Notes: generated by a model not told the origin, from the letters alone. 44,394 nt of DNA from Chlamydiota bacterium (GCA_013288005.1 JABDCS010000014.1:1353-45746), one strand, 5' to 3'; positions 1 through 8,248 are shown, numbered from the stretch's first letter. Numbers and translations: made by a program.

Positions 1-1251
1 AAGGGGATCACAAGTCCCTGCTGGCGAGGCCGGAGTAGAGGGAGAGGCGATTGTGTCCAGGAAAGCAAGGGGGGAAGAAGCCATAGTCCTTGTAGGAAAG
101 ATAACTGTTCCACCTCCCGACCCAGATGAAGTCGCCTCTAAAGTCGGTGAGCCAGAAGATGAAGAAGAACTTACTCCGGACAATGGTGAAGTTATAGGTA
201 ATTGGATATGCCTTGTGCTAATAGAATCGGAAGAAAGTTCAACTGGCGTTAAGTGCAAATTGAGTAATCCATGACTTGCATGCATCTTGATCGTAGGAAA
301 TTTTTTTTGGACGACTTTAAGATTGTCTTCATCCATGGAAAATTGAAAAGAACCGAGCTCAATTACCTTTAAATGAGGAAATCTTATTAGTAGGTTAAAT
401 AAATTATCGATTTTAAAACTTATCTTGCCTGTTTCTGACCTTTCAAGTAGTCCACAGGAACTTTCAGGGTCAGTAATAGCTAAAGTTTCTAAATGGTCAC
501 AAGCATGATGTAAAAAACTCCAATCAGTAGCTCCTGGACCGAAATAGGAGGCAAAACTTTTAATTTGCGTTCCCGTAAGCCTCTGACTCTGCATTGCTAA
601 GTGTGTAGTCAAATATCTTAATCGTTCTATGTCTGGAGGGTGGGAAGTAATGGGAATAAAATCTTGGAATGCCTCGGCATTCATAAGGTTGAAATAAATT
701 CCTCCTTCTGTTCTTTCTTCAGAGCCTATTACAGCTCTGAAATCGGCTTGGACTTCTCGTTCCATAGATTCTGCTTCATCTTTAGGATCAGATTCACAAT
801 CCCCAGCGGTGACATGCATGAATTCATGAAAAAGTATGAATTTTTTTGCTTTTTCTAGGTATACAGGATTCAAGCTCATTTTGACAAAAGCATCGAATTT
901 TCTCTTCCCAAAGATGTCTAAAAATGGATAAGTCGCTTTTAAAAGAGCCGCCATGGGGTCACAGAATTCATACCCCATTTCCTCACCTTTCATTAAAAAA
1001 GGCAAAGATAGATATATCATGTAAATGTCTTCAATTTTTCTAACATGGGCCTGACAACCTGAACTTGTTACATCTAGGCCTATGCGAATATTGGGACGAC
1101 TTTGAACTTCTGGAAGATTGCGAATTTCCTCTAGCCTCTGATGAATAAATCCACTAATGTCCGATAGATCAGAGATAGTAGCCGCTGCACCCCTATTCCA
1201 TATTCCTAGATCTAGGGAAGTTGTAGTTGATGTTGAGGATGATGCAGCCAT
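1..1251 (-). CDS. HExxH metalloprotease-like protein with LRR-like C-terminal half (copy 1, partial at window edge)
   Basis: The gene reads leftward from ATG at 1251 and runs off the window. 417 codons are visible, and by comparison with the next copy only about six residues and the stop are missing. I read through the parts that differ from copy 2 and found no in-frame stop, so it looks intact. It carries HEFMH around residues 142-146, E-V-Q-A-D about 20 residues later and a T/S-HPP-x-x-E-R motif near 203. That is the order seen in M48/Lit-like gluzincin proteases (two His and a Glu as zinc ligands). The second half, about 248-325, has LRR-like hydrophobic spacing. The N-terminus and C-terminal tail are Ser/Thr-rich. 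AAGG lies 9 bases before the ATG. Substrate unknown; a host-directed effector is an inference. Confidence 0.72.
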   Translation of the reverse strand, partial: MAASSSTSTTTSLDLGIWNRGAAATISDLSDISGFIHQRLEEIRNLPEVQSRPNIRIGLDVTSSGCQAHVRKIEDIYMIYLSLPFLMKGEEMGYEFCDPMAALLKATYPFLDIFGKRKFDAFVKMSLNPVYLEKAKKFILFHEFMHVTAGDCESDPKDEAESMEREVQADFRAVIGSEERTEGGIYFNLMNAEAFQDFIPITSHPPDIERLRYLTTHLAMQSQRLTGTQIKSFASYFGPGATDWSFLHHACDHLETLAITDPESSCGLLERSETGKISFKIDNLFNLLIRFPHLKVIELGSFQFSMDEDNLKVVQKKFPTIKMHASHGLLNLHLTPVELSSDSISTRHIQLPITSPLSGVSSSSSSGSPTLEATSSGSGGGTVIFPTRTMASSPLAFLDTIASPSTPASPAGTCDPL

Positions 1252-1276
1252 CGAATTACGCCTTATATTAAAAAAA

Positions 1277-2548
1277 TTATATAGAATCTAAAAATACAAG
1301 GGGATCACAAGTCCCTGCTGGCGAGGCCGGAGTAGAGGGAGAGGCGATTGTGTCCAGGAAAGCAAGGGGGGAAGAAGCCATAGTCCTTGTAGGAAAGATA
1401 ACTGTTCCACCTCCCGACCCAGATGAAGTCGCCTCTAAAGTCGGTGAGCCAGAAGATGAAGAAGAACTTACTCCGGACAATGGTGAAGTTATAGGTAATT
1501 GGATATGCCTTGTGCTAATAGAATCGGAAGAAAGTTCAACTGGCGTTAAGTGCAAATTGAGTAATCCATGACTTGCATGCATCTTGATCGTAGGAAATTT
1601 TTTTTGGACGACTTTAAGATTGTCTTCATCCATGGAAAATTGAAAAGAACCGAGCTCAATTACCTTTAAATGAGGAAATCTTATTATTAGGTTAAATAAA
1701 TTATCGAGTTTAAAACTTATCTTACCTGTTTCTGACCTTTCAAGTAATCCACAGGAACTTTCAGGGTCAGTAATAGCTAAAGTTTGTAAACGGTAACAAG
1801 TATCATGTAAAAAACTCCAATCAGTAGCTCCTGGACCGAAATAAGAGGCAAAACCTTTAATTTGCGTTCCCGTAAGCCTCTGACTCTGCATTGCTAAGTG
1901 TGTAGTCAAATATCTTACTCGTTCTAGGGCTGGAGGGTGGGTAGTAGAAGGAATAAAATCTTTGAATACCTCGGCATGCACAAGGTTGAAATAAATTCCT
2001 CCTTCTGTTCTTTCTTCAGAGCCTGTTGCAGCTCTGAAATCGGCATGGACTTCTCGTTTCACAGATTCTGCTTCATCTTTAGCATAAGATTCACAATCCC
2101 CAGCTGTGACATGCATGAATTCATGAAAAAGTATGAATTTTTTTGCTTTTTCCAGGTATACAGGATTCAAGCTCATATTGATAAAAGCATCGAATTTTCT
2201 CTTCCCAAAGATGTCTAAAAATGGATAAGTCGCCCTTAAAAGAGCCGCCATGGGGTCACAGAATTCATACGCCATTTCCTCACCTTTCATTAAAAAAGGC
2301 AAAGATACATATACCATGTAAATGTCTTCAATTTTTCTAACACCGGCATCGCAACCCGCACTTGTAACATCTAGGCCTATCCGAATATTGGGGCGACTTT
2401 GAACTTCTGGAAGATTGCGAATTTCCTCTAGCCTATGATGAATAAATGCACATATATCGGATAGATCAGGGACTGTAGCCGCTGCACCCTTATTCCATAT
2501 TCCTAGATCTAGGGAAGTTGTAGTAGATGTTGAGGATGATGCAGCCAT
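1277..2548 (-). CDS. HExxH metalloprotease-like protein with LRR-like C-terminal half (copy 2)
   Basis: 423 residues, starting MAASSS. It has a short Ser/Thr-rich leader (1-12), then a conserved block LDLGIW. The zinc site is HEFMH at 142-146 with E166 in EVHAD as probable third ligand. THPPALERVRYL at 203-214 resembles the HPP...R motif of M48 and Lit-type (U49) peptidases. Residues about 248-325 show LRR-like repeats (C-x-x-L-x-x-L-x-I, then FPHLKVIEL, then FPTIKM). The last 70 residues are rich in Ser, Gly, Thr and Pro. No signal peptide or membrane segment is visible. It lies 25 bp upstream of copy 1 and 11 bp downstream of the deletion remnant, so the array is probably co-transcribed. 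Family and fold are inferred from motifs only. Confidence 0.75.
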   Translation of the reverse strand: MAASSSTSTTTSLDLGIWNKGAAATVPDLSDICAFIHHRLEEIRNLPEVQSRPNIRIGLDVTSAGCDAGVRKIEDIYMVYVSLPFLMKGEEMAYEFCDPMAALLRATYPFLDIFGKRKFDAFINMSLNPVYLEKAKKFILFHEFMHVTAGDCESYAKDEAESVKREVHADFRAATGSEERTEGGIYFNLVHAEVFKDFIPSTTHPPALERVRYLTTHLAMQSQRLTGTQIKGFASYFGPGATDWSFLHDTCYRLQTLAITDPESSCGLLERSETGKISFKLDNLFNLIIRFPHLKVIELGSFQFSMDEDNLKVVQKKFPTIKMHASHGLLNLHLTPVELSSDSISTRHIQLPITSPLSGVSSSSSSGSPTLEATSSGSGGGTVIFPTRTMASSPLAFLDTIASPSTPASPAGTCDPLVFLDSI

Positions 2549-2559
2549 AGAATTACGCC

Positions 2560-2667
2560 TTATATTAAAAAATTTATAGAATCTAAAAAAACAAGCGGAT
2601 CACAAGTTGCAGATCTCGCTTTCCATATTCCTAAATCTACTGTGGTTGTTGTAGAGGATGCTGACAT
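2560..2667 (-). pseudogene. 35-codon deletion remnant of a fourth zincin-LRR paralog
   Basis: Reading from ATG at 2667 gives MSASSTTTTVDLGIWK, clearly the N-terminus of the neighbouring paralogs. After about four residues it joins to ATCDPLVFLDSI, the exact C-terminus of copies 1 and 2, and then reads NFLI and a TAA at 2560-2562. So about 390 codons have been removed in frame and only the two ends remain. Spacing to both flanking genes is 11 bp, matching the array. It may still be translated, but it lacks the whole protease and LRR region. It is most simply an unequal-recombination scar within the tandem array. Confidence 0.85.
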
Positions 2668-2678
2668 AGGAGTTACTA

Positions 2679-3815
2679 TTAAATAGGTTGATGAAAAATA
2701 GGAAAACCTCCGGCACCGGATGTCGTCACTAAAGGCGTGTAAAAAGCTTCAGCCAAGGATAAGTAAGGTAGCGTTGGCATGGCTATTGTAACGGTAGATA
2801 TTTTCTTTAAACCAAAGTCAAGTTTCAGAAAGCCCGGTAAAGATTGGATCACAATATGGGGAAAGCGTTTTTGGATCTCCTTAAGGTTGTCTTCATCTAT
2901 AAATCTAGAACAAGATCCCAGCTCTATAGCCCTTAAAAGGGGGAGCTTTATCATCAGACTAAACAAATTATGAGCGTTGAAACCCATTGTCTTCGTTCCT
3001 ATCCTTTCAAGAAGACCGCAGGAATTTTCCGGATCGGTGATAATTAAAGTTTCTAATTCACAACAATTCGCGAGCAAAAAATGCCAATCGGAACACGCTG
3101 GACCGTAATACGAGGCAAAATCCTTAATTTGGGTGCCAGTAAGCCTTGGGCTCTCCCTAGCCATAGAAACAGCTAGGTACCTTACTCGTTCAATATCTGG
3201 TGGATGGGTGGCAGGTTTAGAGGAGCCTTTAAAGGCCATTGCCAAAGCAAGATTGAAATAAATTCCTCCTTCCGTTCTTTCTTGTGAGCCTGACACCGAT
3301 CCCAAATCAGCTTTAATTTCTCGTTCTCTGGAAGCGTGATCATCTTTGGACGTGGTATCACAATCCCCATTGAGGATGTGCGCGAATTCATGGAAAAGGA
3401 TGTATTTTTTTACTTTTTCGAGAGATTTAGGGTTCGAGCTCATGTAGAGAAAAGCTTGGAAATTTTTCTGATTAGAGGAATCCAAAAATGGATAATTCGC
3501 CTTCAATAAATTCGCCATCGGATGGGCAAATTCCCCCCACATTTCCTCACCCTTCATTAAGAAAGGTAAAGACACCGACATCGTATAAATACACTCTGCT
3601 TTAGCCACAACTGCGTCACAACCTCCTCTTGTCATCTCTATCCCAACATGTATATAGGGGCGACTTTGTAATTCTGGAAGGTTACGAATTTCATCTAACC
3701 TCTCATGAATAAATGCATAAATGTCAGATGGATCTGGCATAATAGACATTGCGCCCCTTTTCCATATTCCGAGGTCTATAGGAGTTCTTGTTGAACTAAA
3801 TAAGGATGAAGTCAT
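2679..3815 (-). CDS. HExxH metalloprotease-like protein with LRR-like C-terminal half (copy 3, divergent)
   Basis: 378 residues from ATG at 3815, and a clear but more diverged paralog of the two genes to its left. Ser/Thr leader, then the shared IDLGIW block. The zinc motif is HEFAH at 142-146, with E166 in REIKAD and THPPDIERVRYL, all in the same register as copy 2. The LRR-like part has LETLIITDPE and LPLLRAIELG. It lacks the long Ser/Gly tail of copies 1 and 2 and ends with a short hydrophobic Pro/Gly-containing tail. It is the first gene of the array in transcription order; the AT-rich stretch 3816-4037 upstream should hold the promoter, but no convincing -35/-10 pair was picked. Confidence 0.73.
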   Translation of the reverse strand: MTSSLFSSTRTPIDLGIWKRGAMSIMPDPSDIYAFIHERLDEIRNLPELQSRPYIHVGIEMTRGGCDAVVAKAECIYTMSVSLPFLMKGEEMWGEFAHPMANLLKANYPFLDSSNQKNFQAFLYMSSNPKSLEKVKKYILFHEFAHILNGDCDTTSKDDHASREREIKADLGSVSGSQERTEGGIYFNLALAMAFKGSSKPATHPPDIERVRYLAVSMARESPRLTGTQIKDFASYYGPACSDWHFLLANCCELETLIITDPENSCGLLERIGTKTMGFNAHNLFSLMIKLPLLRAIELGSCSRFIDEDNLKEIQKRFPHIVIQSLPGFLKLDFGLKKISTVTIAMPTLPYLSLAEAFYTPLVTTSGAGGFPIFHQPI

Positions 3816-4037
3816 AATTCACGTAATTTAAATTGTTAATAATTAATTATATTACAAATAAATTAATAATTCAACAAATAACTAAAATTTCATTATAATA
3901 ATATAATAAAATATTTTTTAAATAACAATTGAGTTTTAGGGTGAACAAGAGGATGTTATGTCAAAATTTTAAAAAAAATTCTTTACACTAAGGATCATGC
4001 TGATGCGGGCGTAGACAAACAGATTAAAAAAAATTTA

Positions 4038-5780
4038 CTAGGCGTATAGATCGCCTAGCTTCTCATACAGTATGTCGAGTGCTTTTTGATCATCAGCAAT
4101 GGCAGCAAGAAGAGCTTTTATTTCGTCTCCCCTACCTGATGAGGAAATCTCGGCCAACTTCTCATTATTGGCCGCTATTTGACTTTCAAGATTCGCTATT
4201 TTTTCTTCGTACTTGGCTATCTCTATTTTAGAAGTCTTAGGCTTAGGAGGTTGCACTTGCTTGGGCCTATCGCCTTTCTTTTTTTCTGGCTTCTCTTCTT
4301 GCCATCCGACTTTAGCAAGAAACTCATCGTAACTATCGAGAAAGAGCTCTTGCTTCTGTTTATGACAGACCACAAGTTTATTAAAAGGAATGCGTCGTAA
4401 AACCCATTCACTATGGGTAACAATCACTACTGCACCCTCAAAATTTTCGATCGCATCAATAAGCGCTTCAATAGATTCGATGTCGAGATGATGTGTCGGT
4501 TCGTCGAGAAAAAGAAGGTTGCATGGTTGCGCTAGAATTTTCCCTAACAAGACTCGGCTCTTTTCTCCACCAGAAAGTACCGAGATTGGTTTTTTGGCCA
4601 AATCCCCGCTAAACATCATGAGTCCGCAGATAGCGCGCACTTGGCTAAAGTTCAGATGAGGATTGGAAGAACTAATTTCATCTTCAATTCTTCTCTTCAT
4701 ATCGAGGCGATCAATATGTGTTTGCCCGAAATAACCAATACGCGCATTCGGAGAAGAGTTTAATGTACCGCTTTCTGATTTTAAGTCTTGGAGTAGAAGG
4801 CGAAGAAGTGTCGACTTCCCATATCCATTTTTACCAATAATGGCAATCCTATCGCCTTTCTCAATGGTAAGAGAAAAATCTTCGATTAATGTACTACCAG
4901 GTTGGAAAGAAAATTCTAAATGGGATGCTTCGAGCATTTTCTTTCCCATAAAAGGAACTTCATGAAAAGCAAAATCAAGATTGTAAAGTCCCTTAAGCTT
5001 CTCTAAAGAAGGCAACTTATTCAACGCTTTCTGCTTCGATTGTGCTTGTGTAGCTTTAGAAGCTTTAGCCCCAAATCGATCGACGTAGGCTTGGAGATGG
5101 GCCTTCTTCTTTTCTATTTGAACACGAGCCTGTTCGTGACGCTCTTCTTCTTCGGCAATCATCTGAAAAAGATCATCGCTCTTCCCGCGTATCTTATGAA
5201 TTTTTCGACGATGAATCGACATCATCTGGTTGGTTACACTATCTAAAAATTGTAAGTCGTGGGAGATGAGAATCATCTCACCCTTCCACTCTTTAAGGAA
5301 GCTCTCCAAAAAGCGCATAGAAAGAATATCGAGATAATTAGTCGGCTCATCCAGAAGAAGGCAATCGGGATCAGAAACTAGAACTTTAGCGAGTTGAACG
5401 CGTAATTGATAACCTCCCGATAATCCATGAGGAGACTGGTCGAGAGCGTCCATTGAAAACCCAAGACCTAAAAGGATTCGTTCGGCTTTATACAAGCAAT
5501 CTTTTTCATCTTCGGGTAATCCCAAGGCAGCTTCATCTAGAATTGTCGATTGTGAAAAACGTATCTGCTGCTGGAGCACACCTAAACGATACCCTTTTGG
5601 AAGAACGATCGTTCCGTTGTCGGGCTTTTCCTCCCCTTCTAAAAGTCGAAAAAGCGTAGATTTACCCGATCCATTACGTCCAATCAGTCCACACCTTTCA
5701 CCCTTCTGAATACTAAAACTGGCTCCCTCTAAAACTATTTGACTTCCATAGGAAAGGTCAATGTCATCTGCTTGAATGAT
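4038..5780 (-). CDS. ABC-F family ATPase (translation-associated), non-canonical AUC start
   Basis: A cytosolic ABC-F protein has two fused ATPase domains and no membrane domain; family members act on the ribosome. Domain 1 has Walker A GRNGSGKST (34-42), signature LSGGYQ and Walker B LLLDEPTNYLD. Domain 2 has GKNGYGKST, LSGGEKSR and LLFLDEPTHHLD. A charged inter-domain linker and a C-terminal coiled coil (about the last 80 residues, after a Lys/Pro-rich stretch) are present. The frame is closed by TAA just upstream, and no ATG, GTG or TTG occurs before a GTG at 5579, which would delete the first Walker A. ATC at 5778-5780 sits 5 bases after a perfect AAGGAGG and gives MIQADDIDLSYG, a normal ABC-F beginning. 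Length 580 residues. The next codon, ATT, is an alternative start. Subfamily not assigned. Confidence 0.9.
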   Translation of the reverse strand: MIQADDIDLSYGSQIVLEGASFSIQKGERCGLIGRNGSGKSTLFRLLEGEEKPDNGTIVLPKGYRLGVLQQQIRFSQSTILDEAALGLPEDEKDCLYKAERILLGLGFSMDALDQSPHGLSGGYQLRVQLAKVLVSDPDCLLLDEPTNYLDILSMRFLESFLKEWKGEMILISHDLQFLDSVTNQMMSIHRRKIHKIRGKSDDLFQMIAEEEERHEQARVQIEKKKAHLQAYVDRFGAKASKATQAQSKQKALNKLPSLEKLKGLYNLDFAFHEVPFMGKKMLEASHLEFSFQPGSTLIEDFSLTIEKGDRIAIIGKNGYGKSTLLRLLLQDLKSESGTLNSSPNARIGYFGQTHIDRLDMKRRIEDEISSSNPHLNFSQVRAICGLMMFSGDLAKKPISVLSGGEKSRVLLGKILAQPCNLLFLDEPTHHLDIESIEALIDAIENFEGAVVIVTHSEWVLRRIPFNKLVVCHKQKQELFLDSYDEFLAKVGWQEEKPEKKKGDRPKQVQPPKPKTSKIEIAKYEEKIANLESQIAANNEKLAEISSSGRGDEIKALLAAIADDQKALDILYEKLGDLYA

Positions 5781-5785
5781 AACTG

Positions 5786-5792
5786 CCTCCTT
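5786..5792 (-). promoter_or_regulatory. Shine-Dalgarno AAGGAGG that fixes an AUC start
   Basis: On the minus strand AAGGAGG ends 5 bases before ATC (5780-5778) and 8 bases before ATT (5777-5775). It is the strongest ribosome-binding site in this part of the window and is placed exactly where the ABC-F protein must start by homology. It is the main reason to call AUC (or AUU) rather than the internal GTG as the start. Confidence 0.8.
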
Positions 5793-5904
5793 AGCACGTG
5801 CTCTAAAAGTTTTTTATGAATTTTTTCACTTATTAGTAAGAGAATCCTTTACAATCTCTCTTTTTTTCCAGTAAAAGAATAGTGTTACAAAAAAGGAAAA
5901 TCAC

Positions 5905-6240
5905 ATGCTTAAAGGAACCCTCATGTTAAAAGGAAATTTTATCTTCAAGTATGTCAGCCGTCTTATTTGTATGGCCGCCTTTGGGATTGGCATCTATTGC
6001 ATCACCTATGCACTTCTTAAAATTCAACATGACACCCAAAAGAAGGGTTTAGGAAAGGCTATTTCCGATTATTTTACCCACAATCCCCAATGGAATGGGA
6101 TTATAGAGTTTTTCGGAGGAAGACCACAAACGCCTCCTGCTGTATATGACAGTACGATCATCGTAACACTTATTCTTGGAATTATTCTTACCGTTGCGAG
6201 CGCCATTGTTTTTACGATAGCGTTACGCCATAAGCGTTAA
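5905..6240 (+). CDS. Small two-helix membrane protein, unknown function
   Basis: 111 residues. Two hydrophobic segments, about 14-38 and 83-107, are separated by a soluble loop with a Pro-rich part (GGRPQTPPA) and followed by a basic end, RHKR. This suggests an inner-membrane protein with both termini on the same side. I do not recognise the family. Two starts are possible: ATG at 5905 after AAGGAAAA, or ATG at 5923 after AAAGGAA; both have usable ribosome-binding sites and the second shortens the protein by six residues. It is transcribed away from the ABC-F gene, and a gap of 132 bp separates it from the flavoprotein gene. Confidence 0.7.
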   Translation: MLKGTLMLKGNFIFKYVSRLICMAAFGIGIYCITYALLKIQHDTQKKGLGKAISDYFTHNPQWNGIIEFFGGRPQTPPAVYDSTIIVTLILGIILTVASAIVFTIALRHKR

Positions 6241-6372
6241 ATTTTTTCTGTGAATTTTTGAAAAATTTCTGTACCTCTCTGTGCGTCGATAAAAATATTC
6301 TTCATTTCTAGCTATGAAGCGAGGTTCTTAGTATAATAGCGATATAACTAATCTACTATTCCAAGGGCATAT

Positions 6373-6978
6373 ATGAGAGGATGGCTTGTCGCTACATGTT
6401 TGGCGCTCACAACCACACTGTCTGCTGAAACCAAAATTTTAGCTTTTTCGGGTAGTACGCGCGCTGACTCTTATAACAAAAAATTAGTCGAACAGGCAGC
6501 AGCAGTTGCTAGGGCTGAAGGTTCAACCGTCACCATCATCGATCTAAAAGATTACCTGATGCCTTTTTATGATGGGGATCTGGAGAAAAAGCATGGCTTA
6601 CCTGAAAACGCAAAAAAACTCCGCGCTTTGATGATCAAGAGCGATGGATTTATCATCGGATCACCTGAATACAATGGCTCGGTTTCTGCCATCCTTAAAA
6701 ACACTCTCGATTGGGTATCTCGAAATGAAAAAGGTGGCGCGTCAAATGAAGCCTTCAAAGGAAAAAAATTTGCTCTTATGAGCGCATCCCCTGGAAAAGG
6801 TGGCGGATCGAAAGGACTTGAACACCTAGAATTTATCATCAAGCGTTTGGGCGGAGAGGTTATCGATAAAAAAGTCTCTATTCCCGAAGCTCATACGATG
6901 ATGAATGGAGCAACCGCTCTTCAAAACTCCAATCTTAAACAGCAAATCCAGCTAGAAGTCGAACAGCTCCTTCCATGA
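6373..6978 (+). CDS. NADPH-dependent FMN reductase-like flavoprotein with apparent signal peptide
   Basis: 201 residues. From residue 21 on it is a flavodoxin-like FMN-binding domain of the NADPH:FMN/quinone reductase family: the phosphate loop GSTRADSYN is at 27-35 and SPEYNGSVSAILKN at 97-110, both typical. Unusually, the first 18 residues (Arg, then WLVATCLALTTTL, then LSA) look like a cleavable signal peptide, so the protein may act outside the cytoplasm. Family members are normally cytosolic and begin directly at the beta-strand KILAFSGS. ATG at 6373 has AAGGG upstream, and TATAAT at 6332-6337 may be a -10 box. The stop overlaps the start of the MFS gene (ATGA), so the two are translationally coupled. 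Confidence 0.85.
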   Translation: MRGWLVATCLALTTTLSAETKILAFSGSTRADSYNKKLVEQAAAVARAEGSTVTIIDLKDYLMPFYDGDLEKKHGLPENAKKLRALMIKSDGFIIGSPEYNGSVSAILKNTLDWVSRNEKGGASNEAFKGKKFALMSASPGKGGGSKGLEHLEFIIKRLGGEVIDKKVSIPEAHTMMNGATALQNSNLKQQIQLEVEQLLP

Positions 6979-8192
6979 AACCTACATTAAAATCCTCGTT
7001 ATATACAGCACTCTTTGTCGCCTTTGTCGACCTCATCGGAGTTGGGTTAATCTACCCTCTTTTTTCGGCTATGCTCTTTGACAATTCCCTCCCCCTTCTA
7101 CCGCTGGAAACCAGTCATAAGATGCGGGGATTTTGGTTAGGTCTTTTGTTAGCTGCTGGTCCTTTTTTTCAATTCTTCGGAGCTCCGATATGGGGAGCCT
7201 TTTCCGATACGAAAGGAAGAAAAAAGCCTCTCCAAATCAGTATTGTCGTAGCTTTACTAGGTTATATTTTTGCTCTGATGGGTGTGACCTTTAATAGTAT
7301 TATGCTTCTTTTGTTCGCTCGTGCGGTCATTGGCTTTGCATCAGGAAACATGGCCATTGTGCAAGCAACGATTGCTGATATTAGTAGCCCAGAAGAAAAA
7401 GCAAAAAATTTCGGACTTTTTGGAATGGCTCATGGTGCAGGTTTTACTCTGGGCCCCTTCTTTGGCAGCATACTTTCTTCTTATTTAGGCTATAATGCTC
7501 CTTTTCAGTTTGCGACGCTCTTAGTTGTCCTCAACCTTTTCTTTGCACTTTTTGCATTCAAAGAAAGCCACTTCATGCTTATTAAACGTAAGCTAAGTTG
7601 GCACATCGGACTTTCTCACCTTAAAAAGGCCTTTCATTTCGTAGGATTGCGATCGATATTCCTTTGCTATTTTCTGCACGTTTTCGGTTGGACCTTCTTT
7701 TTTGAATTTTCTCCTATCTACTTGATCAAAAATTTCGGATTTTCTTCCACAGAAATAGGCCTTTTCTATGGGACGGCAGGTGCATTTTATGCCTTAAGTA
7801 CAGGCTTTCTGATTCGACCTGTTGTCCAACGCTTTAAACCACGCTTTGTCTTCTTTGCAGGCAATCTTTTTACGGCAATTGCTATTTTCTGCATTATCTT
7901 TCTACCTTCAGCTCTTTGGTTATGGCCTCTTCTTTGCGTAATCTGCTACTTCGTGGCCCACGTTCAACCAACTGCGATAACGATTGTTTCTAATGCTGCC
8001 TCCTCCAACATACAAGGGGAAGCACTGGGAATTACGAGCTCTTTAAATGCTGCCGCCTTTGTACTAAGTGCTGCCATTTCTGGATCATTCGTTGGAGACA
8101 ACCCCAGTCTCTCCATGAATATAAGTAGTGGCTTTATGCTTCTCTCTTCCTTAATTCTTTTATTTACTTTTCGCAGAAGACTTTTTACGTAA
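6975..8192 (+). CDS. Major facilitator superfamily transporter (TetA/multidrug-like)
   Basis: 405 residues with about 12 hydrophobic helices. The N-terminal helix DLIGVGLIYPLF and the loop 2-3 motif G-x-x-S-D-x-x-G-R-K-K (GAFSDTKGRKKPL, around 77-89) match the drug:H+ antiporter branch with 12 helices, of which TetA is the best known. Motif B/C-like elements (RAVIGFASGN; AHGAGFTLGPFFG) are visible. Substrate not predictable. The gene starts inside the stop of the flavoprotein gene (ATGA), so the two form an operon. No obvious terminator stem follows the stop. Confidence 0.88.
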   Translation: MKPTLKSSLYTALFVAFVDLIGVGLIYPLFSAMLFDNSLPLLPLETSHKMRGFWLGLLLAAGPFFQFFGAPIWGAFSDTKGRKKPLQISIVVALLGYIFALMGVTFNSIMLLLFARAVIGFASGNMAIVQATIADISSPEEKAKNFGLFGMAHGAGFTLGPFFGSILSSYLGYNAPFQFATLLVVLNLFFALFAFKESHFMLIKRKLSWHIGLSHLKKAFHFVGLRSIFLCYFLHVFGWTFFFEFSPIYLIKNFGFSSTEIGLFYGTAGAFYALSTGFLIRPVVQRFKPRFVFFAGNLFTAIAIFCIIFLPSALWLWPLLCVICYFVAHVQPTAITIVSNAASSNIQGEALGITSSLNAAAFVLSAAISGSFVGDNPSLSMNISSGFMLLSSLILLFTFRRRLFT

Positions 8193-8248
8193 AACCCTAA
8201 ATCTAAAATTAATAAAAAATAGATAAAACATTATTGCTTTAAAAAAAT

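Larger units (their letters stand above)
1..2594. repeat. Direct tandem duplication, unit about 1297 bp
   Basis: Positions 1-1297 align with 1298-2594 at a constant offset of 1297, with no net insertion or deletion across the coding part. Positions 1-389 and 1298-1686 appear identical base for base; the first difference is at 390/1687. Beyond that, substitutions are scattered every 10-40 bases. The unit covers one whole gene plus its short leader (aattacgccttatatt...). The pattern fits gene duplication followed by recent conversion of the 3' third of the gene. The left edge of copy 1 lies outside the window. Confidence 0.93.

Noticed and set aside
53..274. 73-codon plus-strand ORF, repeated identically at 1350-1571
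   Set aside because: It is antisense to the Ser/Gly-rich tails of zincin copies 1 and 2 and is identical only because the DNA is duplicated; GTG-type start, no ribosome-binding site.
640..858. Plus-strand ORFs opposite the HExxH region (also 1937-2218)
   Set aside because: Antisense shadows of the zincin genes; not conserved between the two copies in length or start.
3816..4037. AT-rich stretch as a possible replication origin or RNA gene
   Set aside because: No DnaA-box cluster, no stable stem and no tRNA pattern; simply an AT-rich leader between two minus-strand units.
4038..5579. ABC-F gene starting at the internal GTG 5579
   Set aside because: It would remove the first Walker A and Q-loop side of domain 1, although these are intact in frame upstream with a perfect Shine-Dalgarno.
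6246..6268. AATTTTT-G-AAAAATT palindrome as a terminator
   Set aside because: No G-C pairs and no loop; unlikely to terminate transcription.
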